A DNA stretch of 64,000 nucleotides from CAVZCK01 sp963798805 (lineage in GTDB: Bacteria; Pseudomonadota; Alphaproteobacteria; Rhizobiales; Rhodomicrobiaceae), in contig CAWCVC010000005.1 of NCBI GenBank assembly GCA_963798805.1, forward strand, positions 310,001-374,000, given 5' to 3'. This document shows, piece after piece, positions 8,352 to 18,313 of this stretch; the stretch's first letter is position 1; every line of letters begins with the position of its first letter. Made by a program: the position numbers and the translations under genes. The notes under the pieces were generated by a model, which saw nothing but the letters and a program-made list of their open reading frames with translations, was not told where the DNA came from and did not search any database.

Positions 8352-9998
8352 ATGAAAACGGCGGCTCAATTGCTTGTTGCGGCACTCGATAATGAGGGCG
8401 TCTCCCGTATCTTCGGTGTGCCGGGCGAAGAAAATCTCGACATTCTGGAGGCTCTGCGCCAGTCCCGCATCGAGTTCGTGCTGACACGCCACGAGCAGCC
8501 GGCAGCATTCATGGCGGCGACCGAGGGCCGATTGACGGGGAAGCCCGGCGTGTGTCTCAGCACTCTAGGCCCGGGCGCTCTCAATCTGACCACCGGTGCC
8601 GCCTACGCCTATCTGGGCGCCATGCCGATGGTGATGATCACCGGGCAAAAGCCGATCAAGGCCGCAAAGCAGGCGCGCTTTCAGGTGGTCGACATCGTCA
8701 ACACCATGCGCCCGCTGACCAAGATGGTGCGCCAGATCGTCAGCGCGCCGACCATTCCGACACTGATCAGGGATGCGTTCCGCGTCGCGCAGGAGGAGCG
8801 GCCCGGGCCGGTTCATCTCGAGCTGCCGGAGGATATCGCCGCCGAGGCGGCGCCGGATGTGCCGCTGGTCGCGCCCCACGGCGTCGACCTGCCGGTCGCG
8901 CCCTCTTCGAGCCTCGACCGCGCCGCCGAGCTGATCATGCGAGCGCAGCGCCCTCTCATCATGCTCGGAGCGGCAGCGAGTCGTCCGCGCGGAACCTCGG
9001 CCATCGGTGATTTCGTCGTCCGTACCGGTATCCCGTTCTTCACCACGCAGATGGGCAAGGGCACCGTCGGCGGCGGCACCAATCTCTATGTGGGTACGGC
9101 CGCGCTGTCGGAGCGCGACTATGTGCACGAAGCCATCGATCGCGCGGACCTGATCATCGCCATCGGCCACGATACCGTGGAAAAGCCACCCTTCATCATG
9201 GGACCGAAGGGTCCGCGAGTCATCCATATCGGCTATCTGCCGGCGCATATCGAGGAGGTGTTCTTCCCGGATAGCGAGGTCGTCGGCGATCTCGGCCTCA
9301 GCCTGACGCTGCTGGCCGACCGACTGGAGGGAAAGCTGCCGAATGCGGCGGCCCTGCTTCCGCTTCGGGAGAAAATTCTGGGGCATATCGCCGAACGCGC
9401 AACGGAGGCCCGCTTTCCCCTGACACCGCAGCGCATCGTGCACGATGTGCGCCAGGTCATGCCGGAGGACGGCATCGTGGCGCTCGACAACGGCATGTAC
9501 AAGATCTGGTTCGCGCGCAATTACCGCACCCACGTCGCCAATACGCTGCTGCTCGACAATGCGCTGGCGACGATGGGAGCCGGCCTGCCCTCCGCGATGA
9601 TGGCTGCGATGCTCTATCCGGGCCGCCGCGTGCTGGCGGTCGTCGGCGACGGCGGCTTCTTGATGAATTCGCAGGAGCTCGAAACCGCCGTCCGTCTGAA
9701 GCTCAATCTCGTCGTGCTGATCATCGAGGACAATGCCTATGGCATGATCCGCTGGAAGCAGGGCGTGGACAACTTCCCCGATTGGGGGCTGACTTTCGGC
9801 AATCCCGATTTCGTCGCATACGCCAATGCCTATGGCGCATTCGGCCGCCGCATCGAGACGGCAGATGGCCTCGCACCCGCTCTCGAAAGCGCATTCCGCG
9901 ACGGCGGCATACAGATCGTCTCGGTTCCGATCGACTACAGCGAGAACGAGCGGGTGCTGGTGCGTGAGCTGCGTGACAAAGTCCCGGAGGGCGATTGA
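8352..9998 (+). CDS. thiamine-diphosphate enzyme, acetolactate synthase large-subunit family
   Basis: A 548-residue ThDP-dependent enzyme, normal length. I use the ATG at 8352 (MKTAAQLLVAALDNEGV) because AAAGGCG lies 8 nt upstream and the family begins here; the frame is open upstream. The catalytic glutamate is E48 in TRHEQPAAFMA. The ThDP/Mg motif begins at G432-D433-G434 and ends in the EDNAYG segment. The family condenses two pyruvates to 2-acetolactate, releasing CO2; close relatives make other 2-hydroxyketones or decarboxylate 2-oxoacids. No regulatory small subunit follows, and an aldehyde dehydrogenase is next, so a catabolic rather than branched-chain biosynthetic role is likelier. 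Confidence 0.88.
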   Translation: MKTAAQLLVAALDNEGVSRIFGVPGEENLDILEALRQSRIEFVLTRHEQPAAFMAATEGRLTGKPGVCLSTLGPGALNLTTGAAYAYLGAMPMVMITGQKPIKAAKQARFQVVDIVNTMRPLTKMVRQIVSAPTIPTLIRDAFRVAQEERPGPVHLELPEDIAAEAAPDVPLVAPHGVDLPVAPSSSLDRAAELIMRAQRPLIMLGAAASRPRGTSAIGDFVVRTGIPFFTTQMGKGTVGGGTNLYVGTAALSERDYVHEAIDRADLIIAIGHDTVEKPPFIMGPKGPRVIHIGYLPAHIEEVFFPDSEVVGDLGLSLTLLADRLEGKLPNAAALLPLREKILGHIAERATEARFPLTPQRIVHDVRQVMPEDGIVALDNGMYKIWFARNYRTHVANTLLLDNALATMGAGLPSAMMAAMLYPGRRVLAVVGDGGFLMNSQELETAVRLKLNLVVLIIEDNAYGMIRWKQGVDNFPDWGLTFGNPDFVAYANAYGAFGRRIETADGLAPALESAFRDGGIQIVSVPIDYSENERVLVRELRDKVPEGD

Positions 9999-10136
9999 AC
10001 GGAACCGGCGCCGTCGCCAGCTTTGTATGACAGGACGATCCCGAACGCCGCCCGACATCGTCGAAATATCGCGGCTAGGAAACCGCGGCAAACCGGCAGC
10101 GTTGAGCGAATTCGGTTCGCCATAAAGGAGACAGTC

Positions 10137-11546
10137 ATGGCCGACAACACCGCCCCCTCCCAGCAACAGAACCGTCCGACATTCCAGACGGTCGATCCTT
10201 CCAGCGCAACGCCCGGCGAGTGCTATGACGGCCACACACGGCAAGAAGCGCTCTCGATCGCCCGCGAGGCGCGCGCCGCGTTCCCTGATTGGCGCCGGCG
10301 CTCTTTTGCCGAGCGGGCGCAGCTCATGCATGCGGCTGCCTCCGGCTTACGCAGGCGCAAGGGGGAATTCGCCGAGCTGATGACAGCGGAGATGGGTAAG
10401 ACCCGCACGGAGGGTCTCGCCGAGATCGAGAAATGTGCTTTCAATTGCGATTTCTTCGCCGACCATGCGGAGGGCTTCCTGGCGCGCGAGCCGGTGGATA
10501 TGGGCGGTCCGAAAGCGTTCATCGCTTTCAACCCGCTCGGCACCGTGCTGGCGATCATGCCTTGGAATTTTCCGTTCTGGCAGGTGTTCCGCTTTGCCGC
10601 GCCTGCGTTGATGGCCGGCAATACCGCCGTGCTCAAGCACGCGAGCAACGTGCCCGGCTGCGCCCTCGCCATCGAGGATGTCTTCCGTAGCACAGGCTTT
10701 CCCGAGAACATATTCCGGACCCTGCTGATCCCCAGCGCTGATGTCGAAGCGCTGATCGATGATCCAGCCATCGCCGCCGTGACGCTCACAGGCAGCGTGC
10801 CGGCCGGCCAGAGCGTCGCCACGATCGCCGGGCGCAATCTGAAGAAGACGGTCTTGGAGCTGGGCGGAAGCGACGCCTACCTCATTCTCGACGACGCGGA
10901 TATCAGCCACGCGGCGGATGTTTCGACGGCGGCGCGAATGGTCAATGGCGGACAAAGCTGCATCGCCGGCAAGCGCTTCATTGTCGTTTCCTCGGTCAAA
11001 CAGGCATTCGAAAGGGCGTTTACAGAGAAAATGCAGGCGATCCAAATGGGTGATCCGCGCGATCCGGCAACGAAGCTCGGACCGATGCACAGCGTAAAGG
11101 CGCGCGACGGTGTTCATGCTCAGGTGCGCGAAAGCGTCGAGAAGGGCGCCCGGCTGCTGTATGGCGGCGAGATTCCGAACAGACCCGGAGCCTGGTATCC
11201 GCCGACCGTGCTGACCAATGTGAAGCCGGGGCAGCCGGCGCATGATGACGAGGTGTTCGGGCCGGTGGCGGCCATTATCGAGGCGCGCGACGAGACGGAT
11301 GCGATCCGCATCGCCAACAACTCGCAGTTCGGCCTCGGCTCGGGCGTGATCACCTCGGACGTCGATCGCGGCGAGCGCATCGCCGCGGAGATGCTGGAGG
11401 CGGGCCTGAGCTTCGTAAACGAGAACGTGCGCTCCAACTCCAGGATGCCTTTCGGCGGCGTGAAGCATTCCGGTTACGGCCGCGAATGCTCCGTCTTCGG
11501 CATTCGCGAGTTCGTCAATATCAAGAGCGTGCTGGTGCGGACCTAA
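10137..11546 (+). CDS. NAD(P)-dependent aldehyde dehydrogenase (succinate-semialdehyde type)
   Basis: A 469-residue aldehyde dehydrogenase. The ATG at 10137 follows ATAAAGGAGACAGTC. The general base is E241 in VLELGGSDAYL and the nucleophile is C275 in GGQSCIAGKRF, with the usual 34-residue spacing. The LGTVLAIMPWNFPFWQVFR cofactor loop and the FVNENVRSNSRMPFGGVKHSGYGRE ending resemble the succinate-semialdehyde dehydrogenase group. It oxidises an aldehyde to the acid in the cytosol; the true substrate is not known. It follows the ThDP enzyme by 138 bp, in the same direction, suggesting that the two handle a keto-acid/aldehyde route together. Confidence 0.9.
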   Translation: MADNTAPSQQQNRPTFQTVDPSSATPGECYDGHTRQEALSIAREARAAFPDWRRRSFAERAQLMHAAASGLRRRKGEFAELMTAEMGKTRTEGLAEIEKCAFNCDFFADHAEGFLAREPVDMGGPKAFIAFNPLGTVLAIMPWNFPFWQVFRFAAPALMAGNTAVLKHASNVPGCALAIEDVFRSTGFPENIFRTLLIPSADVEALIDDPAIAAVTLTGSVPAGQSVATIAGRNLKKTVLELGGSDAYLILDDADISHAADVSTAARMVNGGQSCIAGKRFIVVSSVKQAFERAFTEKMQAIQMGDPRDPATKLGPMHSVKARDGVHAQVRESVEKGARLLYGGEIPNRPGAWYPPTVLTNVKPGQPAHDDEVFGPVAAIIEARDETDAIRIANNSQFGLGSGVITSDVDRGERIAAEMLEAGLSFVNENVRSNSRMPFGGVKHSGYGRECSVFGIREFVNIKSVLVRT

Positions 11547-11625
11547 GGCAAGGCGCGCCCGGCGCGCCGCGGGCCTGCCGAAAAGCCGAAATAGCGTAAA
11601 ACGTCGCAAATTCCGGGGAGGACGA

Positions 11626-12606
11626 ATGACAGATCAGGACACAGCAGCGACGCGCTTTGCCGCTGGCTGGAAGCCGGCCACACGCTACCCCGACCCCGCC
11701 ATCACCGCGCTCGATCCGCGCTTCGAGCGCTATTGGCTCAAACTTGCCGCCGTCGAGCGGCTGGCGACGGGTATGCGCTGGACCGAGGGGCCGGTCTGGT
11801 TCGGGGACGGCCGCTACCTCTTGTGGAGCGACATTCCCAACAACCGGATCATGAAATGGGAAGAGGAGACCGGCGCCGTCAGCGTCTACCGCCAGCCGTC
11901 GAACTTCGCCAACGGCCATACGCGCGACCGCCAGGGCCGCCTCGTCTCCTGCGAGCATGGTGGCCGCCGGATCACCCGCACCGAATATGACGGCACCGTC
12001 ACCGTGCTGATGGACAATTATGAGGGCAAGCGCCTCAACTCGCCAAACGACATCGTCGTCGCGGCGGACAACGCGATCTGGTTCACCGATCCGCCCTTCG
12101 GCATCTTGGGGAACTATGAAGGAAGCCGGGCTGAGCCCGAGCTTGGACAGAATGTCTTCCGGCTCGATCCGGCCACAGGAGAGGCAGCGATCGTCGCCGA
12201 CGATATCCTCGGCCCGAACGGCCTTGCATTCTCGCCGGATGGTAAATTGCTCTACATTATCGAGTCCCGCGGCATCCCCAATCGCAAGATCCGCGTCTAT
12301 GACGTCGTCGATGGCGGGCGGGCGATCACGAACGGCCGCATCTTTGTCGATGCCGGCCCCGGCACGCCGGACGGCTTCCGCTGCGATGTCGACGGCAATC
12401 TCTGGTGCGGCTGGGGCATGGGCGATCCCGCGCTCGACGGCGTTATGGTGTTCGCCCCCGACGCCACCCCCATCGGCCGCATCACATTGCCCGAGCGCTG
12501 CGCCAATCTGTGCTTCGGCGGCCGGGCGCGCAGCCGCCTGTTCATGGCCTCGAGCCAGTCGATCTACGCGCTCTACGTCAATGTCGCCGGTGCGCCGGGT
12601 GGGTGA
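11626..12606 (+). CDS. SMP-30/gluconolactonase family lactonase
   Basis: A 326-residue six-bladed beta-propeller of the SMP-30/gluconolactonase/LRE group. Diagnostic segments are RWTEGPVWF with its metal-binding Glu (about residue 52), LNSPNDIVV with Asn/Asp metal ligands (about 138), GPNGLAFSPDGK (about 198) and GTPDGFRCDVDGNLWCG (about 246). The enzymes hydrolyse sugar lactones with a bound divalent cation. No signal peptide, so cytosolic. It is 79 nt after the aldehyde dehydrogenase with a GGGGAGGACG site before the ATG, so it is probably part of the same transcription unit. Confidence 0.9.
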   Translation: MTDQDTAATRFAAGWKPATRYPDPAITALDPRFERYWLKLAAVERLATGMRWTEGPVWFGDGRYLLWSDIPNNRIMKWEEETGAVSVYRQPSNFANGHTRDRQGRLVSCEHGGRRITRTEYDGTVTVLMDNYEGKRLNSPNDIVVAADNAIWFTDPPFGILGNYEGSRAEPELGQNVFRLDPATGEAAIVADDILGPNGLAFSPDGKLLYIIESRGIPNRKIRVYDVVDGGRAITNGRIFVDAGPGTPDGFRCDVDGNLWCGWGMGDPALDGVMVFAPDATPIGRITLPERCANLCFGGRARSRLFMASSQSIYALYVNVAGAPGG

Positions 12607-12747
12607 TGCCGGTGGGAGTGCAGGTCCGAAGCCACTTCCCAGACGCGGCACCTTGGCCGAAGGACTGGCCGCCGCAGACCGCCGAGCCTCGCGACTGATC
12701 CCGGGCTTGCGCCGGGCTGCTGCTCAAATGACTTCCGCTGCCGTCGG

Positions 12748-13250
12748 CATGCCGTTCGGCAATGCACCGTTGGCTTCATACAGGGGCAGGCTTACCAGAA
12801 TGCGCGCGCCCCGGGGCTCAGCGTCTCCGATTGCGAGACTGCCGCCATGGCTGTCCGCGACCTTTTCGCGATGGCGAGGCCGAGTCCCGCCCCTCCCGTC
12901 TTGCGGCTGCGAGAGAGAGGCCCCGAGACGGACGAAAGCCTGGGTGACGCTTCTCCGGTGTTCGGGCGGGATGCCTGGGCCGCTATCCTCGATTGCGATG
13001 CTGATCATTCCGCCGGACAACGCCAGGAAAACCCGCGCCTCGCCGCCATGGGTGACGGCATTCTCGATCAGATTTGCGAACAGCCGCCGCGGGCCACCGC
13101 GCTGCCGAGCACCGATGCGCAGTCGGCTTCCGGTGCGACGGTCATCGATAGTTTCGCACCTCGCTTGCGCCGGTCATGGCCATGCGCTCCTTGATCAGCG
13201 AAGCAATGCGCTCCTGCATCGTAAGCACACGGTGAGGGCGCGGTGGTGAG
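12748..13250 (-). pseudogene. decayed sensor histidine kinase, ATPase-domain remnant
   Basis: Minus-strand reading gives an N box (LFANLIENAVTHGGEARV, about 13083-13028), a G1 box (ISIAIEDSGPGIPPEH) and a C-terminal GGSLAIGDAEPRGARILVSL, the order of a HATPase_c domain. The G2 box GGAGLGLAIAK is present but in another frame at about 12875-12905, with frameshifts on both sides. Upstream only a scrap of the dimerisation region (MQERIASLIKERM) remains and no phospho-acceptor His motif is seen. The kinase is therefore dead. No response regulator gene lies beside it. The remnant abuts a dead IS66. Confidence 0.8.
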
Positions 13251-13368
13251 TGCTTTGACGGCGGCGTTCAATCCGCTTTGTCGATCTGGTCGGTTATAAT
13301 CTCTCGGAGATATTCCATGGCGAAGCTGGTGAAGGCCGGTATCTCGGCGTCATCGACATCGCCATGCC

Positions 13369-13839
13369 TCAAGCGGCCACCCGCAAGTGTGCCTTCTTCC
13401 ATTCCCAAGGCAGCAAGTCCGGCAACCGGCTTTGCGGGATGTCGGCGATGCGAGCGAGCACGTCGGCCAGCCAGGCGAGCGGATCGATGTCGTTGAGGCG
13501 GGCCGTCATGATCAGCGTGGTGACGGCGGCGGCTCGAACGGCGCGCGCTGAGAGCCGGCGAACAACCACGACTTGCGCCCAAGAGCAAAACCGCGCAGCG
13601 CCCGCTCGGCGGCATTGTTGCTCAGGCAAATCCGGCCATCATCGCAGAAGCGGGCGAAGCCATCCCAGCGGTTGAGCAGATAGTCGATCGGCTTGGCGAC
13701 ACTGGACGAGCGTGACAGTCGGGCGCGCTCCTCGCGCAGCCAAGTCTCCAGCCCAGAGAGAAGCGGCGCGCTTTGCTCCTGGCGGACACGCTGGCGTTCC
13801 TGGGCGCTCACGCCGTTGACGGTGCGCTCGATGTCGAAC
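13369..13839 (-). pseudogene. IS66 transposase remnant (copy a), C-terminal part
   Basis: Minus-strand reading gives DIERTVNGVSAQERQRVRQE, NRWDGFARFCDDGRICLSNN, AAERALRGFALGRKSW and, after a frameshift near 13550, AAAVTTLIMTARLNDIDP and LADVLARIADI: the end of the IS66 TnpC DDE domain with its catalytic Glu (NNAAERALR) and C-terminal domain. The 5' side is cut by the IS3 element; the next codons of the same gene (VKRIDTLF) lie at 15330-15353 beyond it. The AAC repeat at 13837-13839 and 15330-15332 is the IS3 target duplication, so the gene can be rejoined precisely at that point. The rest of copy a was lost at the end of the second IS66. Confidence 0.85.
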
Positions 13840-13944
13840 TGGACTTGCCCCGGTTTCGTAGAGAGTTGAGGGCTTGGCATCAGCGTATTCGGTTTGACGG
13901 CATTTTGTCCTCCTTTTCGGTCGCATCTTTTTGTTCGGCCTGGA

Positions 13945-14964
13945 TCATCTTTTCATCCCGGCCTGCAAATTCTGACGGCTGTCGGGAGAAGCGGCGGTCA
14001 CGGATGGCCGGCAGGCCGACGATGCGGCTTGGCCCGGCGTTTCCAGGCCGTCCTTGACGGACGCGAGCACGACGGCAGGCTCGTGTGCGCCGGGATCGAG
14101 AGCTCTTGTCTCGAACGCCGCCGGCGAGAGATAGCCGAGCGAGGAATGGCGCCGGCGCGGATTGTAAAAGCCTTCGATGAACTCGAAGATGGCGATGCGC
14201 GCCTCGGCGTGGGTCTTGAACCGCCGCCGGTCGAGCAACTCACATTCGAGGGTGGCGAAGAAGCTTTCCGCCATCGCATTGTCATAGGCATCGCCGACTG
14301 AGCCCATCGATGGACGGACGCCCGCTTCCCGGCAGCGCTTGCCGAAAGCAAGAGACGTGTACTGAGAGCCTTGATCGGAGTGGTGGATCACGCCGATCGG
14401 ACGCCGCCGCCATAGCGCCATATCGAGCGCATCCAACACGATCTTGGCGTGCAAGCTGGCTGCCATCGGAGCGAACGTTTATCGTGAGCGACAAGCGCTC
14501 ACTTGGCCGACGATCCGTCGGCTGAAGGCATCGAGAACGACGGCGAGATAGAGGAACCCCGACCAGGTCGGACAATATGTAATATCGGCCACCCACAATA
14601 CGTTAGGCCGGTCTGCCGTGAAGTTGCGGTCAACCAGATCGGGCGCCTGACGGCCGCCGCCCTTCACAGTCGTCGTCACGAAGCGACGACGGCTGACGCC
14701 GGCGAGCGCCGCTGCGCGCATCAAGCGGGCCACGCGCTTGCGGCCAACGCATATCCCCTGTTCGGCGAGTTCGGCCTGAATGCGCGGGACGCCATACGTG
14801 CCCTGCGAGCCAGCATGCGCCGTGCGGATCCTGGCGGTCAGAGCCGCATCGGCCTGGCGACGCCTGGATGGCGGACGCTTGGTCGAAGCGTAAAAGCCGC
14901 TGGCGGAGACACCCAGCAGACGGCTCATGGCAGTGATCGGATAAACGGCCCGGTTCGCGCTCAT
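13945..14964 (-). pseudogene. IS3 orfB (DDE transposase) with in-frame stop, copy 1
   Basis: The N-terminal half (MSANRAVYPITAMSRLLGVS to FSRRIVGQV) has the HTH_21 region and the first catalytic Asp (WVADITYCPT). It ends at a TAA (14479-14481). The same frame continues as MAASLHAKIVLDALDMAL, carrying the second Asp (VIHHSDQGSQYTS) and the Glu (NAMAESFFATLE). Relative to other IS3 transposases about 11 extra codons, including the stop and a GTGAGCG/CGCTCAC palindrome, stand where GW-S would be. All copies in the window share this, so the interruption predates their spread. Confidence 0.85.
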
Positions 14965-15275
14965 GAATTGGAACCCTTCGGTGGGATCACATCGGTCTCC
15001 CGAGCAAACCAGGCCGCGGCTTTTGAGAGGATTTCGCGCTCCAGCTTGAGCTGCTTGTTCTCCCGGCGCAGCCGGTTCAACTCCTCGCGCTCGGCCGTCG
15101 TCAGGCCATCCTCGCGCCGACCTTCGTCGCGGTCAGCCTGCGCAACCCAATTGCGGATCGCCTGAGCCGATGGGTCAAATTCCTTGGCAAGCTCATTCGG
15201 CGTTCGTCCGGATCGGACCAGCTCGATCATTCGTTGCCGGAATTCCGGCGGGTAAGGCGGCTGTGTCTTTGGCAT
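14961..15275 (-). CDS. IS3 orfA (HTH DNA-binding subunit), copy 1
   Basis: A 104-residue protein (MPKTQPPYPPEFRQRMIELV). An N-terminal helix-turn-helix (RTPNELAKEFDPSAQAIRNW, about residues 23-43) is followed by a leucine-zipper-like coiled coil (LNRLRRENKQLKLEREIL, about 71-90), the usual IS3 OrfA layout for binding the terminal repeats and for assembly with OrfB. CAGGAG precedes the ATG. It overlaps orfB by ATGA, unlike the -1 frameshift arrangement of many IS3 elements, so coupling rather than frameshifting would join their translation. Confidence 0.92.
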   Translation of the reverse strand: MPKTQPPYPPEFRQRMIELVRSGRTPNELAKEFDPSAQAIRNWVAQADRDEGRREDGLTTAEREELNRLRRENKQLKLEREILSKAAAWFARETDVIPPKGSNS

Positions 15276-15387
15276 CGTGAACTCCTGAAACGCAAATGTT
15301 CGGATGTCCACGAAACCGGGGCAACTTCAAACAGCGTGTCGATCCGCTTTACCGTAAGCGGGCCAGCCACCCCACGTTGACGATGGT

Positions 15388-16353
15388 TTATGCGGGTTTT
15401 GCGGCGTATGCCCAGGGCATCAGTTCGTTGATGCGGGATGCCGGCCAGCGGTTGACGAGCTTGGTGAGCACGTCGGTGGTCCAGGCCAATGGATCGACCC
15501 GATTCAATCTGCAGGTCTCCAACAGCGACGCGGTCATCGCCCAGCCGGCAGCGCCACGGTCGTGCCCCGCAAAGAGGGCATTTTTTCTTGTCAGGGCCAG
15601 ACCGCGGATCGAGCGTTCGACCGTGTTGGAATCGATCTCGATGCGTCCATCGTCCAGGAAGCGGCAGAGGCCGTCCCAGTGGTTGAGGCCGTAGCCGAAC
15701 GCGTCGGCGAGCTTGCCGCCTTTGGGCACCTTGGCAAGGCTGGCTTCGAACCAGGGCTTCAGCGCCTCGATCACGGCCCTGGAGCGCTCCTGACGGATGG
15801 CGCGTCGCACGCTGGGCGGCAGGCCGCGGATCTCGGCCTCGATGTCGTAGAGCCGCTTGATGCGCGCGAGCGCCTCGGTTGCGATCGGCGCAGTGCCTCC
15901 GACATAGACCTCGTAGAACTGCCTCCTCAGATGGCTCCAGCAATAAGCGAGCGTCACCGGACCGCCGGGTCGCGTTGGCGCAGCCAGCTTCTTGTAGGCA
16001 GCATAGCCATCGATTTGCAGGATGCCGTTGAAGCCGTCGAGCAGCTTCGCCGCATGCTCGCCGACGCGGCCGGGCGCGTAGGAATAGGCCACCGCTGGCG
16101 GATCGGCGCTACCCCACGGTCGGTCGTTACGGGCGATCGCCCACATGAAGCCGGTCTTGGTCTTGCCCGCACCAGGATCCAGCACGGGACAGCGTGTCTC
16201 GTCGCAGAACAGCTTCGGTGAGGCCTTGAGCAGACCGATCAGATGATCGTGCAGTGGCTGCAACTCGGCGGCGGCGGCGCCGACCCATTGTGCCAGCGTC
16301 GAGCGCTCGATCCTGACGCCGTGACGCGCCAGGATCTGCGATTGCCGATAAAG
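15388..16353 (-). pseudogene. IS66 transposase (TnpC) copy b, main part
   Basis: About 320 residues, from HLYRQSQILARHGVRIERST to MPWAYAAKPA. It carries the DDE_Tnp_IS66 domain: LFCDETRCPVLDPG (first Asp), LQIDGYAAYKKL (second Asp) and IDSNTVERSIRGLALTRKN (Glu), then the IS66_C tail. A full protein would be over 500 residues; the zinc-finger N-terminal region is missing. The codons just before HLYRQ (HADHLPL) are found at about 19193-19210, beyond the inserted element, so this is one gene cut in two rather than an independent short transposase. Confidence 0.88.
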
Positions 16354-17022
16354 ATGCGCTGATCGGGCTGGCACCTCGCCTGTGGCAAACTTTGGTGAGC
16401 GCAGCCCGATCAACAGCGGAGTTCACCACTATGGAATTCTTCGTAGGCCTCGATGTGTCATTGGAGACCACCAGTATTTGCGTCGTCGATGAGCGCGGCG
16501 TCATCGTCAAGGAAGGCAAAACCGAAAGTGATCCTTGCAGCATAGCTCGTTTCGTCCGGCATCGAGGCCGCAAGATCAAGCATGTTGGGCTGGAAGCCGG
16601 TCAACTCTCGGAATGGCTGTATACAGAACTAATGAAGGAGGGCTTCCGCGTCACGGTCATGGAAAGCCGTCATGTCCGAGCCGCATTCGCGGCGATGATG
16701 GTCAAAACAGATCGCAACGATGCGCGCGGCATTGCTCAGCTGCTTCGGCTTGGATGGTTTAAATCCGTACACGTCAAAGCGCTCGATTGTCAGCAGATGC
16801 GCGCCGTTCTCAATGCCAGGCAATTCCTTGTCGACAAGCTGACAGCGATCGAGAACTGCGTGCCAGCCTGCGGAATTTTGGCCTGAAAATGGGACAGGTG
16901 ACGCGTCGAACATTCGCAGGCCGGGCACGGGAGTTGATGCTGTGGAACGGCTCCTCCAGCCGGCGCGAAAGCGCCACGGAATCGGTTGCCGCTTCGGTGA
17001 CCACGATTTGGCGGAGGCGAAT

Positions 17023-18053
17023 ATGCAGGCGGTCATCACCCTTGGTCTTGATATTGCAAAGTCTGTGTTTCAGGTTCACGGCGTCGATGCAGAAGGCAAG
17101 GCCGTGTTTCGGCAGCAGCTAAAGCGATCACGCGTGCTGGCCTTCTTCGGGAAGCTGCCGGCTTGCCTTATCGGTATGGAGGCCTGTGCCTCAGCACATT
17201 ATTGGTCGCGCGAGTTGCAGGCGCTCGGTCATACGATCCGGTTGATGCCGCCGGCCTATGTGAAGCCCTATCTGAAACGCCAGAAGAACGATGCCGCCGA
17301 TGCCAAGGCCATTTGCGAGGCGGTGCAGCGGCCGAATATGCGCTTCGTTCCTACGAAGACAGCCGACCAGCAGGCCTGCCTGACGCTGCACCGGACACGG
17401 CACCTGTTCATCCGTCAACAGACGGCCGTCATCAACGCGATCCGCGCCCATCTGGCGGAGTTCGGCATTGTTGCGCGGGTTGGGCGCGGCGGCATGGACG
17501 AGCTGCTCAAGGTGATCGCCGATCCCGATGACGAGCGCATACCCGAGATTGCCCGCGCATGTTTGGCCGCCCTCGGCGATCAGCTTCAGCGGCTGCGGAT
17601 GCAGATCCTGGAATTCGACCGCCGCATCACACCTGGCATCGCTCGAACGAAATGAGCCGGCGTCTCGACGAACTGCCTGGCGTTGGCCCGGCATTGGCAA
17701 CTGCGCTGGTCGCCAGCGTTCCGGATGCGAAGGTGTTTCGATCGGGCCGTGATTTCTCGGCTTGGATCGGGCTCGTACCAAAACAAAACTCGAGCGGAGG
17801 CAAGGACAGGCTCGGCAGTATCACCAAACAGGGTGATCGCTATCTCCGCAGCGTGTTCACCGCTGGCGCGCTCGCCGTAATCCGAATGGTAAAAATCCGC
17901 GGTGCAAAGCATCGGCCGTGGCTTGGCAGGCTGCTGGAGCGCCGATCGGCGAAAGTGGCCGCCATTGCGCTGGCCAACAAGCTCGCGCGCATGGCTTGGG
18001 CAATGATGGCCAAGGGCGAGCGTTATAGGGAACCGGTCGCACTGGCCAGATAA
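17023..18053 (+). pseudogene. IS1111-type transposase B, frameshifted
   Basis: The start at 17023 (MQAVITLGLDIAKSVFQVHG) fits the IS110/IS1111 family. The RuvC-like domain shows GLDIAKS, CLIGMEACASAHYW and KNDAADAKAICEA. Around 17632 a one-base change moves the frame: EFDRRIT continues as WHRSNEMSRRLDELPGVGPA, then GRDFSAWIGLVPKQNSSGGK and GDRYLRSVFTAGALAV with the conserved C-terminal region. Without the shift it would be about 343 residues, standard for the group. Possibly inactive, unless the frameshift is bypassed. Confidence 0.87.
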
Positions 18054-18313
18054 AACAGGGCGACTACGGACGAAATCGTGCCGGCGACGGCATGATGAGA
18101 CGGTTGGAAAGGGCTGACAGCAGGTAATGCAGAACCGGTCGATCCGGTGATCGGAACAACCCATTAGGGCCATAGCATTGTCGAATGCGGGCTTTTGACC
18201 GGGATCCGATCCGCGAAGGGCATTATGGTCAGCGGCCATGTGAGCCGCATGCAACGGCCGAACACATGGCTGCCTCGACCAACGCTGCTGCTGCAACAAT
18301 CCCTTGACAACCC
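18054..18313 (+). ncRNA. candidate bridge/seek RNA region of element B
   Basis: This 260-bp stretch between the transposase stop and the right subterminal repeat has no reading frame. IS1111-group elements encode their guide RNA at this place. A stem GCCATGTG (18235-18242) / CACATGGC (18263-18270) with a 20-nt loop is visible, and these same words match the right flank of the insertion site (CACATGGCC at 18324-18332). Structure and ends were not computed. Confidence 0.45.

Larger units (their letters stand above)
13840..15329 (-). mobile_element. IS3-family insertion sequence, copy 1
   Basis: A 1,490-bp element, minus orientation. Its ends are TGAAGTTGCCCCGGTTTCGT (at 15329) and TGGACTTGCCCCGGTTTCGT (at 13840), imperfect inverted repeats. 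It is flanked by the 3-bp duplication AAC and interrupts IS66 copy a. It is near-identical to copies at 23700-25189 and 62824 onward; at least one base differs (13971 region, Asn versus Asp codon in the shadow frame). Confidence 0.95.

Noticed and set aside
8565..10331. 588-residue minus-strand frame across the ThDP enzyme and aldehyde dehydrogenase
   Set aside because: Antisense shadow; the plus strand has catalytic motifs of two known enzymes.
11552..11568. Two adjacent GGCGCGCC words as a terminator
   Set aside because: Self-complementary GC words without a T-run right before the next gene; no support for termination.
12020..13249. 409-residue plus-strand frame
   Set aside because: Runs out of frame over the SMP-30 gene and antisense to the dead kinase; Ser/Arg-rich shadow.
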